This document shows, one piece after another, positions 34,881-47,455 of a DNA stretch of 64,000 bases; within the stretch, counting starts at the first letter, position 1, and each line of letters begins with the position of its first letter. Where the stretch lies: the NCBI RefSeq assembly GCF_024586455.1, contig NC_065921.1, forward strand, positions 9,269,401 through 9,333,400, written 5' to 3'. This DNA is from Bactrocera neohumeralis (taxonomy: Eukaryota; Arthropoda; Insecta; Diptera; Tephritidae). Position numbers and translations under genes: made by a program. A model generated the notes under the pieces. It did no database searches. It was given only the letters and a program-made list of their open reading frames with translations, and was not told where the DNA came from.

Positions 34881-36751
34881 ATTCGGTACAAAAACTATAG
34901 ATTTTTCGAGTAACCTTAACTGGACGTTGCCATTTAAATACAAGTGTCAGCTTTGTTCGTATTATTGAGAACATAAAATGTGTTCGACGTATAAAGACGG
35001 TAGACAGACCCTTGTGTCTGCCGTCTTTTGCTGCTACCAAACCGAATATTACTTCAAGGACTTATTTACCACACACTAACACATATGCATGTGGTAAAAT
35101 ACTGTTTATTATTGCTTATATTTCTAAAAATGGCAATTTCGGAGCAACATGCAGACTTGCTAAGCAAAAATTCTACACTCACATATCCACAAGAGTACAC
35201 ACTTGCATACCTTAGATACACCATACATTGCCATTTAATTATACTTGTAATGAAATTCCATCTGCCTCATCAATGTCAAGCTCATTATGGCCTTGAACAT
35301 GCCAAATAGCCGATTGTGCCCCATAAGAGTAACGGTACCTGGTTGTAGAAACGTTTGTATGTGTGTGTGTAGAAGCTGCGTTCATCTGATAAGCTGGCTA
35401 TGGCAACGCAAGGGATTGTGTGTGTAGTATTGTGTGACCGTTAGAGGGCTCACAACAGACCAGCCCGAAAGCCATGCATTCGAACTTGTGGCTTCGCTCT
35501 CCATTAATACCATCATTTGCTGCTCCCCCTTTCAACATGCGGGCAGTTGCAAGCTTTAGGACTATTAACAGTTTGCCCAATAAGCAATGAGTCGGAGTTA
35601 GGGTTGGACGAGATTGAAATACACTAATTACGGAAGGGTCTATTAAATTTGGATATTTTTGCATTGTTTGTTGGTAGCATAAAATAGTATATATCTCTTG
35701 AGAAAACACTACTCCCCGGTGACTTGTGGTCCATTGTCGATAGTAATACAGTTCTGCTTCGGTTTCGAAAACCTGACTTTCACCCAGTTACTCCGATCTC
35801 GGATTGATTATAAACTGTCTGAATCGTCTCCGTGTAAAAATTAAAGAAAAGTATCTCAGAAAGCTTTTTAAACTTGCTTTAGGCTTTCTATAACAATAAT
35901 AAGCTAGAATAATCCAATTCAGATAAGAGTTCTCTCTCTTATTTTGCAACTTCCAGCTATTTTCATTGCATAAAGCTCCATAAAGCTTGCAGCATACCAA
36001 GAATCACTTCCTGAGTTAAGAATATGATCTCCGTTTCTGGACCATTTGTTGGCTTAATTTCGCTCACTGGCTTAAATAATTAAAGTTCGCGCTTGTACGG
36101 CGCGACATTCCTATTTAGCGCTGGTAACCTCAAGGGAATTGTTCGAGTCGCCAAGGCTGCGCATCATAATGGTTACCATTGTTATTGGTTCCGCGTCATA
36201 CAAAGGCGCCTCTTCCACTTACCTTGAGTTCACACTTAGGTTGCGTGTAAATCCTTGCGCTCTCGCCCGCTTTAACGGTACATACAATGTTCTTTTGTTA
36301 GCGTTCATTCGCATGTCGCTAAGCTAAACGATTGAAGGGGTGCTGCTGGATGTTGTGCCTGAGAAACAATGAGCATATGGGAGGACATTGTAGTTAATGA
36401 AGTATATATGATGGTAAGTAAAAGGTAAAGGAGGCGAGTATATGCCATTAAACCGTCACATTAGTATGCCTTTTTGTACACCTATATGAGTTTATTAAAC
36501 TCTGTCACGCCTTAATATTAACCGCATAGTCTTCTGAAACTAATTTATTTTTGAATGAGTACAGCAAAAGAGAGTGAGAATGAGTCCGAGAAAATGTGTA
36601 TAAAAATAGTTCATAAATCACTTTTTGAAAGTATTTTTTTTTTTTTGATAATTAAACCTCCGATTTTTCAATTCGATGATCAGAAACATAATCCCGAAAA
36701 AATCAATTCATTCTCAAAGAGTGGAAAAATTGAACCGTAGCAGATCTAAAC
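34881..36751. other. Intergenic
   Basis: 1.9 kb with no recognisable gene. GACGGTAGACAGACCCTTGT and GTCTGCCGTC at 34,997-35,026 form a short inverted repeat (GACGGTAGACA against TGTCTGCCGTC). The other short frames are unsupported. Confidence 0.5.
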
Positions 36752-37215
36752 TAAAGAGTGATCCATTACGAGGTTCTCTACTTTTTGAAAGAAAAAACAC
36801 AGAAACTTCAAATTTAATGGAATTCGAGAACACAGATAGTTCCACCGGCTCACAAACCACATCAAACCGTTGTTTTTCTGGATGAAATGCCAGCTTTTTA
36901 ATTTCTACAAGTTGCTCTTCATCCCAAAAGTGGCAGTTTTGCTTTTTTACATAAGATCTTTGCTTTCAATTTAAGATCTCGACGTAAAATGCGCCAAGTC
37001 GTTCCATACGTTAGTCCGAGTTGCTACGAATGGTGCCGAATCGACTTCCCACGGTCTTCGTTTACACTCTCAGCTACGGCTGCTATATTTTCTTCATTGC
37101 GTGCAAGACGTGTTTTGAACAAAAATAACATGACAGCTTGACACCACTCACGCGTGATCTGTCAAAAAAGGTTATTGAAAAAAATATCTTCACTTGGATC
37201 ACCCGGATTTTTTGT
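36752..37215 (-). mobile_element. rosa-like relic G with both ends
   Basis: Minus strand. The low-coordinate end shows AGTGATCC, then GAGGTTCTCTAC and a TTTTTGAAAGAAAAAACAC run (36,757-36,800). The high-coordinate end, read inward on the minus strand, begins GGGTGATCCAAGTGAAG (37,207-37,191). Both carry GTGATCC, so this copy keeps terminal repeats. The transposase is reduced to the HTH segment (NEENIAAVAESVNEDRGKSI, about 37,100-37,020), then about 140 bp of the GLPFHP-K-TV region; the rest is deleted. About 460 bp remain of an element that would normally exceed 1 kb. Confidence 0.7.
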
Positions 37216-37949
37216 ATTTCGAACTTAGAAATTCTGTTATGAGCCTACTAAGCTTTGTAAACATACACTTTGGAGTATGGAGCTTTTGGCGACTTGCTTT
37301 TTTGTGTGAGTCTGTAATATACCGGGGTCATTCGAACAATCCAATCACGTTTTTGGCACATAAGTGAATATTGCGGAAGTGTTTCATGATGCAGAGTTAG
37401 GACCAAAGGTCTCGAAGCTACTGCGGAGCCAGCAACTGTAAATTAGGACGTGTAACTTAACACCTTTTTATCTTTCGTACATTGCGTTCATACCATTCCA
37501 AGTGGCTGTTCATGACATTATTTTTCGATTAGAGTTTTATTCATACTTAAGTAGAACTTGAGGTATTTTAGGCTTAAGGATTAAAGTTGGAACAGTCTTT
37601 GAGGTCTTGCCACTTGAAACTGGCGAAGTACTTCGGCGGAGAAGTCCAAGAGCCTCGCACCTTTCACGGAACTCCGTAGAGAGTACAGAAGCGAAGAGAA
37701 ATGCAGTGGTTTCAAACAAGTCAAGTTCAAAGTATACTTTTGTATGGAGGTTACAACCGGAAAATTTTCAAGCAAATAATTGATAACCTAAGGTTGTAAG
37801 GATAAATAAAATTAATTACACTGAAGACTGAGGTCTTATGTGTACAGAATGGGCACACATATGGACCGCAGAAAACGATTACTTTTGCCACTATTATGTA
37901 GGAGGAGTGGAGGTTTATAAAGAGAGGAAGCGACAATAGAACACAAGTC
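37216..37949. other. Intergenic, possibly decayed LINE
   Basis: No gene. It lies 3' (minus-strand sense) of the 38.0 kb LINE tail. No motif seen. Confidence 0.4.
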
Positions 37950-38290
37950 TAGGTCATCATCTCCTTCAGGTTGGCACAATTCGCTAGTCGTTTCTACATT
38001 GCATTCTTCCATCTGAGTTTGGAACGGTCACTATCATTCGCTTTCCGAGTTGGAGTGTTTTTTTTTCATTCGGGCAACACGTCCAACGCAGTCGCTGTAT
38101 TTTATGATTTTATACGCCTCAATCCGTCCATATCGCCGAAGAGCTCAAACAGCTCGTCATTCCATCGAATCCGGTACTCCCCTTCGCTCACGTAGAGAGC
38201 CAAAAAACTTTGGGAGCATTTTTCTTTCGAACGTTTCTGTTGGCAAAAGAGATACTCCGAGCTATTTCGTAATTTGGTCTAGGTTTTAGA
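37950..38290 (-). mobile_element. Non-LTR retrotransposon 3' fragment, minus strand
   Basis: Minus-strand translation gives EGEYRIRWNDELFELFGDMD then GLRRIKS, followed by a frameshift and RLRWTCCPNE-like remains. This is the region just before the HVVRM-type motif of the LINE family seen at 27.1, 32.6 and 56.4 kb, so it belongs to the same or a sister family in the opposite orientation. It is interrupted by stops and has no poly(A) tail that I can define. Confidence 0.6.
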
Positions 38291-39394
38291 TCCATTTAGC
38301 TCACTCATTGGGAAATTAATTTCTAATAAATTTTTACTCATTCCATTGTAATGATAAAAGCTTCTTCTTCTCACAAATATGGATTATCCAAGAGCCCAGA
38401 ATCTTTCCACAGCATTCTACTCGACAAACTGCAATTCTTTAAACCAGAAGAAACTCAGTAAACCATCTCTTCTTTATTCAAGTATGAAGTCAATCAATAT
38501 TCATATGTCTTCGGTCCGCCAAATTGCTGTTATCTTTCTCTCATTTTGATGCCACACAATTTGTTCCGTTTAAAGTCGATGTTATTCGTAACTCTACCAA
38601 CACAAACACAATTTTTATACATACATACCTATACTCGTGCGGAATTATGCATATAAACCTCAATTTCTACATAAATATTTGTCATTAGCACGACTTGGCC
38701 TCTCGTCGAACGCAGTTAATGAACTTTCGCATCATTTAATGGGTCTTCATATTTTAAATAATTATTAAAGCACTCGCATAATAGGAAATTAATTTCGCTC
38801 ATAAAGTAAATGAGCTGCTTTGCATCGCTCTTAATAAAGCCTCACATATACATACATATGTACGAGGAGCGCATAAACAAATTTCGTTTATTGACAAAAG
38901 CGAGCAACAAGCATTTTATTATAATTTCTGTTGTGTGCTTGTGTGCGTGTGTGGGTGGCCAAAAGTGAGGCATAAATTTGCATTTGCCAATTAGTATTCA
39001 TTTATTCCGCACTTTTCGCTTTCATTAGTATCTCGAGCTCCATAGTTGAGGCATAACTTAGAAGTATTAAAGGAACTTTTTCAAAATATGAATGAACTTA
39101 GTATTTGTTTCCAAGTACTTATATTTTATAATAATTATTCTTATTTAGTGACTTTAATAGTAAGAGATACAAAAAGTATGAGACAATTTGTACCTGTGAA
39201 CAGACGTCTGAGTTTAAGGCTATGTTTGGTTTAGAGAGAAGCGGAGGTTGTTTGAACAGAGCTTCACATGGAACTAATAGAGACGATGGCATGCGAGGTT
39301 TGTACAAAAAGTAGCAACAATTTTGTTTTTCTTATAATACAATAAGAAGTTGTCGAAATTACTATGAATAGTGTACACATATTCCTGAGGGAAC
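38291..39394. other. Intergenic
   Basis: AT-rich with CATACATAC-type short repeats near 38,620 and 38,850. No gene. Confidence 0.5.
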
Positions 39395-39670
39395 TCGATA
39401 GAAGAGACTGTGTAAAATAGACGGAGCACTTATTGTTCACTGTCTGGTGGCCCGCAGAAAGGGGCTGACAGATCGAGAAGACTGCAGGAAATATCTAGAG
39501 CAAGGCGCCAGCTAAACAATGGATCATCTCTTGCGCACTAGTTCGGCATTGATCAGACTACGCTATAAGCATCTGGGGTTCCAACGGCCTATGATACAAT
39601 GAAGGAGGTGAGGCCGCAGAGTCTGTTAAAACTCGTGTAAAGCAAGGCAAAGCAAGAACTTGATGAACGC
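39395..39670 (+). mobile_element. Non-LTR retrotransposon end-of-ORF2 remnant
   Basis: Plus-strand codons read LVARRKGLTDREDCRKYLEQ, then TMDHLLRTSSALIRLRYKHL and GFQRPM. This resembles the Cys-rich end of jockey-type ORF2 (ETxEHLLCTCPALxRLRxxxLG), in which LLCTCPAL has become LLRTSSAL. Frame breaks follow. The plus orientation differs from the other RNase H fragments. Confidence 0.6.
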
Positions 39671-39724
39671 CAGCCCTGAAATCAAAGAAAACTGTTCGCA
39701 AAACCCATCACATTCGACGGTCTA

Positions 39725-40075
39725 GGATGATGCGGCGGCTTCTCTTGGGATTTGTTTCTACGTCAAAACCATAAACCCAGTTATGATCCTCTGGAGCAGA
39801 TCAGGATCATCGCGGACGGAGTCCGACATCTTCTGAGCAATGTCAACGCGACGCTGTTTATGGTCGAAGCTGAGCAATTTAGGCACAAACTTTGCGGCGA
39901 CCCGTCTCATACCCAAAGCATTGGTTAAAATCGAATGGCACGAGTTAACAGATATGTTTAGTTCTTCAGTAATTTCTCTAGTAGTGATTCGACAATTGGC
40001 CAATACCATTTTATTTATTTCATGTTTCAAGGCAACACCGGGTCACACACAACGGCTCTGAGGCCGCCAGTAGCT
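39725..40075 (-). mobile_element. Mariner relic, N-terminal HTH part
   Basis: Minus-strand frame 40,030-39,758 (90 aa): KMVLANCRITTREITEELNI, SVNSCHSILTNALGMRRVAA, KFVPKLLSFDHKQRRVDIAQ and DPDLLQRIITG. This is the paired HTH region of a mariner transposase up to just before the first Asp box, where it is lost. It lies downstream, in minus-strand terms, of relic M5 (40.35-40.93 kb), which carries mainly the catalytic half. Confidence 0.85.
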
Positions 40076-40344
40076 TCGGAAGCTTGGTTTAGGCGCTCTT
40101 ATACATTCCTCTTATAGTCTGGACTGACTGTGACTGTCTGTCTTTGTCTATAGCAAAATGATTTTATTAGTGGAAAATTCTCCTCAAGAGTAACTTGTTA
40201 AATCTATTATACCACTTTTTTGCCAATAGAGACTAGAGTTTCTTTGTGCCGAGTAATTTAATAAGTCTACAAAGATGCCAGAATAAAGAAACATAAAATT
40301 TAATTATTATCCTATAAGATATTTCCTTAAAGCCCCTCTTCTCT

Positions 40345-40931
40345 CTCTTCTAAGAAGTGTAGGGCGGCTGCGGAAGCGTTGGGATGCCAGCCTTGGTTAG
40401 GTAGCCGTTTACAAGAAAGGCGGTGTGAGCCGGGGCGTTGTCTTGGTGCAACTTCCAATCGGCTGCGATGTCTTGTCGGACCCGATTGACCCTTTGTTTG
40501 AGTCTCTTAAGGACTTCCATGTAAAACTTGGAGTTGACGGTTTGTCCAGGAGGAAAAAATTCATGGTGAACGATGCCTGTGGTGTCAAAAAAGACAATGA
40601 GCATCGCTGCAGGTCTCCCAGCATGGTCTTCATCAGAAAACTCTTCTCGGCTCTCGAAAAAGGGTGTGGTGCCACCGAAACACACCACTTCTTACTAAAA
40701 ACTTGAGTAAGTTGATCAGGTCTTGTCGAGATTTACCGAGTTTCATACAAATTTGATGGTGCTCTAACGAACGCTGCATTTTCGTCTTTTCGTCACAGAT
40801 GTCGCGCGAAAAAAGACAATGAGCGTTTGCATGCTAGTGCCCTCTACCGAATCCGGTCGGTGCGCGCTCCGAAGTAGTACAGTCGCGGCGAGAGAAAATC
40901 AGTAATATTATTTTCCGGACAAACCCTGTAT
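40345..40931 (-). mobile_element. Mariner relic M5, internally deleted, with 5' terminus
   Basis: Minus strand. ACAGGGTTTGTCCGGAAAAT at 40,930-40,911 looks like a terminal inverted repeat. A start region follows at about 40,777 (QRSLEHHQICMKLGKSRQD), then a jump to SREEFSDEDHAGRP and AAMLIVFFDTTGIVHHEFFP, PGQTVNSKFYMEVLKRLKQR and HQDNAPAHTAFLV to QPPYTS at 40,350. The first Asp box is deleted and the third Asp and 3' end are gone. The junction between the HAGRP segment and the MLIVFFD segment marks the internal deletion. Confidence 0.8.
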
Positions 40932-41869
40932 GTGAGAACAATTTCTAATAACTTTAAAATATTATTATGTGAGAATCTTATCAAAGGGTTCTGGAGAAAT
41001 AGAAACTGTACACACATTTTGGAAGTAATATACGCTGATCAATTAAGAGTGCGGATGGTTCTATTCAAAATGTAACTGTTCTCTTGTAACCGATCGTAAA
41101 AAATTACACCCAAATTTAAGCTTAAACTCTCTTAAAAAATGACTTTAAGATTACTTCAATTTTAGATAATGTCTTATAGTTTAATTTCTTTTTTCTTCAA
41201 ACTAAGAACTACCTCATACAATATGAGCTATTCATTCCAATCCTGCTCTCCTTACGAATGAGCGCAGACAAATCTACAAAGCGCAGCTGATACATCATTA
41301 CCCGAGATTATCTCAAGTTAATATTGCCTTGTTCTATTCATGTCTAATATCCCTACTTTTTCCATTAATGAAGTCAGCAGATCAAAGCTTTTATGCTACA
41401 AACTGCTCTTGGCAAATAAATGAGAAGCAAATAGACCACAGCGAAGCCCCGCAGCGCCTAAAAATGGGTGTAAATATAATAAAACGCAAAACGGATTTTA
41501 AATGCGGCGGCTAAATTTGATGTTTGTGGGCTGACAGACAACAAGAAATAAACACGATTTAATAATTCTTCATGCCAAAAGCCTAAAGCGAAGTTTGAGT
41601 GCTGCGTGTGGAGGGAAATGTAAGTGATTGTGTTGTAGTTATGTATATTTGATTGTTGCTACTTGTTGTATTTGTATTTATAGGGGAAATACAAAGCAGA
41701 GGGAAGCAAATATATAATTGCCTTTACGTTGCCATGTTTGTTATGGATTTAATGAATTATAAAGAAAATTTACTTAAAACTACTGGCAACCTTTGAATTC
41801 TCATTTCTTTTGTATCTTCTTTTGCTAATAACTAGATTTTTTATTTGTAATTTTATCTGTAATTTTACA
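40932..41869. other. Intergenic
   Basis: No gene or repeat recognised. A 61-codon plus frame at 41,329-41,514 is unsupported. Confidence 0.5.
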
Positions 41870-42780
41870 CTGAACATATACCCTATTTGCCATGAGGTTG
41901 TAAAACACAAAATGAAAGGTCGGAGACCATAAAAAGTATATAAAATCAGCGAGACGAGCTGAGTCGCTTAAGTCATATCCGTCTGTCTATTTGTATATAC
42001 GTGAACTAGATATTTGTTATTGAGATATCGATCTGGAATTTTTCACACGTCTTTTTCTTCCCAAGAAGTTGCTTATTTGTTGGTATGGCAAATTTCGGAC
42101 CAGTACAGGATTAGCTGTCATACAGGCTGACAGATCTTGTATGGAAAACTCATTTATTTGACAAGATATCTTCGCGAAATTTGGCAAGGGTTAATATCCA
42201 AAGCAACGCTATAATCTCCAAAGGAATTGTATAAATCAGACCACTATAGCATATAGCTGTCATACAAACTGATCCATCAAAATTAATTTCTTGCATGAAG
42301 AACTTTTTCAGTTTAGGAGATATCTTCATGAAATTTGGCACAGATTATTATCCACGTAAAGGCCATAATATTTGAACAAATTGTTTAGATCGGACTAATA
42401 TAACATATAGCTGTCATAGAAACTAACCGGTCAAAATTAAGTTCTTGTATGAAGAACTTTTTTATTTTATGAGATACCTTCACGAAATTTGACAAAGATT
42501 ATTACCTAAAATAATGCTATAATATCTGCATAAGTTATTCAGATCGGATCACTATAGCATATAGCTGCCATACAAACTGATCCATCAAAATTAAGTCTTT
42601 GTATGGAGAAATTTTTATTTTTTAGAGATATCTTCACGAAATTTGGCGTGAATCATTATCAAAAGCAAAGCTGCAATCTTCGAAAATATTGTTTAGATCG
42701 GATCACTATAGCATATAGCTGTCATACAAACTGACCACTCAAAATGAAGTTTTTGTAAGGAATCTTTATTTGTGAATGGT
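41870..42780 (-). repeat. Dispersed repeat expanded as a 154-bp tandem array
   Basis: Inverse orientation. The landmark CATATAGCTG begins at 42,250, 42,404, 42,558 and 42,712, three intervals of exactly 154 bp. A fifth degenerate unit lies at about 42,112 and the terminal variant at about 42,040-42,110. Each unit has GATATCTTCACGAAATTTGG, AGATCGGATCACTATAGC and CATACAAACTGA. This is the longest array of the family in the window. Confidence 0.85.
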
Positions 42781-44177
42781 GTTAAAGTATTAATGAAGTT
42801 AAAATTTACATTATTTTCTTCTTTTTATTTCCGTAATAAATACTTATTGCTTCATTACATATTTTCTTCAGTATTTTTCCAATATTATACATCAATTTAT
42901 TCACCAACGTTGACTTCAAACTGAAATTTATTTTATTTCATGCCAAAATATTGCCTCCTCTTTAATTATACACTTGCATAAAAAATCATTTACACACATT
43001 CATCCTCCTCGCCCTTCGTAAATATACATATGTACATACGTCGAAATGTATGTTACACACTATTGTTGCGGGCTCCTTGTGGCAAGGCAAATATTTTGTT
43101 GTCATTTACGCTTACAAGCAGACTGTAAATAAATGTTTAAGAAAACACATTGTGGTCGCGGGTTACAAACAAAGTTCAACCGACGGAAGTCTTCATAACA
43201 CACACACACAACCACATTAATGTTATTATGTTATTGTCACCACCGCTTTGCTTCTACGTTCCTCCAGCTCATATTGCTTACGTATGTAGCATAACCTCAC
43301 TTATGCGACAACCAGTGACAACGACATACAGACACACCCGTTTGCTTCCTTTGTTTTCCGTCTCTTGATATTCAGACATCGGCTTTGTTTTCATTCAATA
43401 TATTTTCGCTTGTGTTGACTTTTATTGCTCTCGCTGTTTGCCATCCATCGTTTGCCGTGTTATAAATTTCAATTTGAATCCCTCAAAATCTAAGTGTCAT
43501 TTTATGTTGCCATCTTTGATGGAAAAGTTTCATGTTTTCATTGAGTTTCGCTTTTAATGGCGCAATGTCAATTATTTTGCATATCTGCGTATTTTATATG
43601 TGTCTTTATGTTTGTATTTATTTGTTAGAAGAGGAGATTAAAGAAAATATTTCTTAACCTCACTTTTTGTTAATCAGTTTAAGCGTCAACAGTGTAAAAA
43701 ATAATATCCTTTCCCGAACTCAGCTGGTCCATAGTGTTGTTCTGAAGAGCTTGATAGCTAAATTTCACACAAGTGAAGGGGTTCACTAGATATACTATAT
43801 AGTTCTTGAAGGTGAATTAATATATTGCATGTAATTTTTGATGAACTTCCCCTCTACTCTTTCACCACCCAGGCTGACTTTGAGAAAGAAAGTTTCCGAA
43901 TAATCACCTTGGAAAATTTTTAAAATAAATTTTCGAGAAAAACGGGCTTAAAGAAAAACTGTTGGAGCTGATATTGAAGCGGTTACACTTTAGAAGGCTT
44001 TAACTCAAAAAACTAATTGAAATATCTTCCAAATTATCAGACTGAAGATTACGTATAATGGTGCACATTTAACTTACGTTTGAATTATTAAATCAACCAT
44101 TAAACACGCCAATTACAACAAATATTCAGTTTTTTTAACATTTTGATCTAACAATCGCAAGATTTTTTTTTTGATAT
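42781..44177. other. Intergenic
   Basis: AT-rich, with a CACACACACAACCACA patch at 43,200. No gene seen. Confidence 0.5.
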
Positions 44178-44990
44178 ATCATCTGATCAAAATTGACTCG
44201 GACTGGTACATTTCAACTATGCGCGCCAACAGAATCGAAAAATTGTTTTTTCTTGATTTTTCCGAAGTTTGATTTTGATATAATATGTCAATTAGTGTGT
44301 GTTTGTCTGTTTTTGATATTCCATCTGATCAACTTTATCACGAACACAAGTTACAAGTGACTCAAAGCCTCAAAAAAGTGTTAAACAGTGCTTGAAAATC
44401 GTCGTGTAGGCATGAGAGAGATAGCAGAGAATCTCAAAATTTTTTATGAATCGACTCAAAACGTTTTGTTTAAAGTTAGGTTAAAGTTTTGGTAAAAGTT
44501 TGGTTAAAGATTTGGGTATCACGAGTTTCAACGCTACACTCGCACGAAAAGACCTGAATCTTTGACATAGTAGCTGAGGATTCAATTTACGTTGAACGTA
44601 TCATTACTGGCGACGAGGCTTATGTTAGGTTTATAAATATGACATTTGTCCAACAATAAAGTAAGTGATGTCTAAAAATGAGTCCAAATCGAAAAAGCCA
44701 AAATGTACAGAAGGCATTGAAGAGCATCTCAGCCGAGGTCTATAAGTTATTCTCAGTAATAAAGTGTTGTATTCAAATATGTAAAAATGTAATTTTTTTA
44801 TTAGTCCGGTTCAAATTTGATCAGATGGTAAAACTGATGATGCTCAAGACATTGAAAGCCATCCCAGCCGAGGTCCATACCGCTTAATTTGAAGACGATA
44901 ATAAAAAATTGTATTCAAATACATACTTAAAAATTTATCTTTTTTTAAGTGCGGTTCAAGTTTGATCTTACCATATGATCAAATATGAAC
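44178..44990 (+). mobile_element. Mariner relic M6 with terminal inverted repeats and a duplicated tail
   Basis: The left TIR at 44,181-44,204 (ATCTGATCAAAATTGACTCG) pairs with AGTCCGGTTCAAATTTGATC at 44,803-44,822 plus AGATGGTA, about 21 of 24 positions complementary. Transposase codons between are LENRRVGMREIAENLKIFYE at about 44,390, ERIITGDEAYVRF at about 44,600, then SKNESKSKKPK and KALKSISAEVYK; the catalytic centre is deleted. A second copy of the tail (TLKAIPAEVHTA, then CGGTTCAAGTTTGATC) follows at 44,845-44,990. Confidence 0.8.
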
Positions 44991-47029
44991 CGGATTTATA
45001 AACTTTTAATGCACAGACTTTAAGAGCTGACTCATATGTGAAATGTTTGCGTTTTAAGAGCTTTCAAACGTAATGTAAGTGTTGGTTAGAAATACACTGC
45101 GGCTATCTCATATAACTACTTTATAGAGTGTATTGATAAATTAAAATTAATTTAATTTAATTAATTAAAATTAAAAAAAATTAAATGAAAATTTCGATTA
45201 ATAAGGATTTTCTCTAAATTCTTCTCCTTCTCCATTGGCGTCGGCACCACTGACGTGGTTATCGCCATGTTTTCAACAGCGCGAGGCTTTTTTGAACATT
45301 TCTTTGGCGGTGTTTTTCACGTGACGGGTCCCAAATCCAACGCATAGGAAGGGGAAGGTATGATTCGCCTTACTTTACTCACTTTATCTCGCCTTCGAAC
45401 GGATATTTTTCGGCTAGCCAGATGATACTGGGTCTAAGACCGGAAGACGTGAGCTGCTTGGGCTTTATGTATGTCAAAGAATCGTTACTGGGACTCAGAG
45501 AACTTTCCTCACTTGCGTGAACTGCTACACATGACTCCATCCTACCTAAATTCCTTAAATTGCTATATGAATTTTTCTGAAAGTTTATAGTTTTATATAG
45601 TCTAAATAACTCGAAACTCCCAGCACTATTCATATGTTGCACAATTCCAGCCACAGCTAAGTGAATGAAAATAACTAACAAAGCCTTGAGCGCCAATTAT
45701 AATAATAATGTGCTTTGTTGCCTCTCTAAATATAATCTGCTACTTTTTCCACTAAAAATTTACAGACATTTACCCACAGGGTGCGGCAAGCAGCTACGAA
45801 AGGAAGCCCTATCTTCATGTTGCACATATGAATTTTAATATCCACTTGCAACAAAATCAGTTCACTCACGCAGCTGTTGACAGACAATTGAGCAAAATTT
45901 GTATAAACACAAGACAAGATGCGAGCGACTGATAAATAAATCAAACAATACCGTTAAAGTGACAGAATGACGACAGGATGCAACATTACAAGTGACACTT
46001 AAATCGAAGCATATGCCACAGGAACAGCAAGCATAGCAAGTTGCAACTATTTAAGTACACACACACACACACATACAATATCTTAAAGGAGCGCAAAACT
46101 CCCTGTAGCAGGAGACAACAACGACCTTGTCGCCAGCCAGTGTCACACACAACGCACATTCCTTGTCCTTGGGCAGCTGTTGCGCCACAAGAGGTGAACA
46201 TCATAAAACTGTCATTGCAACAAACTTAATGCGATAATATTTTTACACATAGCGCACTCGGTTTTTTCTCTGTTTTGTTTTTGTGTTTTCTTTTTTCCTC
46301 CAAAGCCAATAAGTTAACTACAAATTGCCACAATTTGTTGCCTCTCACGACTGAATTGAATTTTACTGCCTGGCAAGCGGTGCAGAGCGCGCGTTGCAAT
46401 GCCAAGCGAAGAGTTGCGTTGAAATGCAGAAACAAAAAACACAGCAACGACAAGTGTCCCCATGCAAGGCCAACTGGCTGGCAGTCTGGCTGAGTGACTT
46501 CCCGTCTGGTTGGATGGCTGCCAGATTGCTGGGCTGCCATGACATCCGCTAGCAACAGCAGCCGGTGCACACGGATTGCAGTGGTTCGCCGGTGTGTCAG
46601 CAGGTGCAACAAGGCCAATAGGCAACATGCTGTCTGTCCGTTGTACGTACAGTTAAATGATAATGTCAGCAGGTGAGACGAGCTTTGCAACAAGCATACC
46701 GGAACTGTACATATGTCGTCAGGCAGTGCGGCTGGAGTGTAGGCTGGTTGCATGGTTGCGCGGTTGGTTGAAAGTGGCAAGTTTGAGGCTTTAACTTTGT
46801 TGTGTGCCAAAGTGACAAGCGCTTAAGTTAGTTTGCCGCCAAAGAGACATAATCAAAGTAAAAAATTTAAAGAAATTGCGGAAGTGTCAAAGTGGAGAAT
46901 ATTTTTTTTTTTGTGCTACAAGCAATATTTTATATTTGAGTGCAAGAGAAATTTTTTGAGAACTCGGTACGCATTTCTACTATTGTGAATGCATAGTAAT
47001 AAAGACGAAATTAGTAATTTTGGTTTGAA
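44991..47029. other. Intergenic with one long unrecognised open frame
   Basis: 45,140-45,190 is a short AATTAA-rich block. 46,050-46,810 is moderate-GC. The minus-strand frame 46,810-46,226 (194 codons) is the longest outside retn, but it overlaps 104- and 72-codon frames in other registers, has a Leu/Cys/His-rich composition and resembles no family. I treat it as non-coding. Confidence 0.45.
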
Positions 47030-47455
47030 AGACGAAAAATGGCCTATGCGACCAAAAAAGCTTGAAGATTAGAAACTGGAAGCATTACTCGATGCAGATT
47101 GTTGCCAAATACGAGAGGAGCTCGCAGAATCTTTCAGAGTCACTGAATTAGGTTTAAAAGCAGCCGGATACATTCAAAAGCAATGGAATTGGGGGTCATA
47201 TCAATTGAAGTCAAGTCCGCATGTCACAAATACTGCTTGAATGCTTCAAAAAGAAGCCGTTTATCCATCGGATTATATATGGAACCTAGCCAACTAGCCA
47301 AATTAAGGGAGAAGGCAAATATCCATGACGACAAAGTAATACTCCGTACTTGGTGGCATCAGAATACTTTACAAAATGAGCTTCTAACACACGGGAGACA
47401 CCATTAATGGGGACCGCTTTAGATAACAATTCATCAAATTGAAGCGAGTGCGACG
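47030..47455 (+). mobile_element. Mariner relic M7, truncated by a LINE
   Basis: Plus strand, frame-broken: KLEALLDADCCQIREELAES then FRVTELGLKAAGYIQKQWNW (HTH part of a mauritiana-like transposase), PSDYIWNLANxxN-like remains, and KANIHDDKVILRTWWHQNTL (intact form GKKVMLCIWWDQxG) to NGDRFR at about 47,430. The first Asp box is lost by deletion. It stops at about 47,455, exactly where the minus-strand LINE fragment begins. Confidence 0.75.

Noticed and set aside
46226..46810. 194-codon minus-strand open frame, the longest outside retn
   Set aside because: Overlapped by other long frames on both strands, Leu/Cys/His-rich composition without a domain, no homology I recognise; explained by locally lower AT content.
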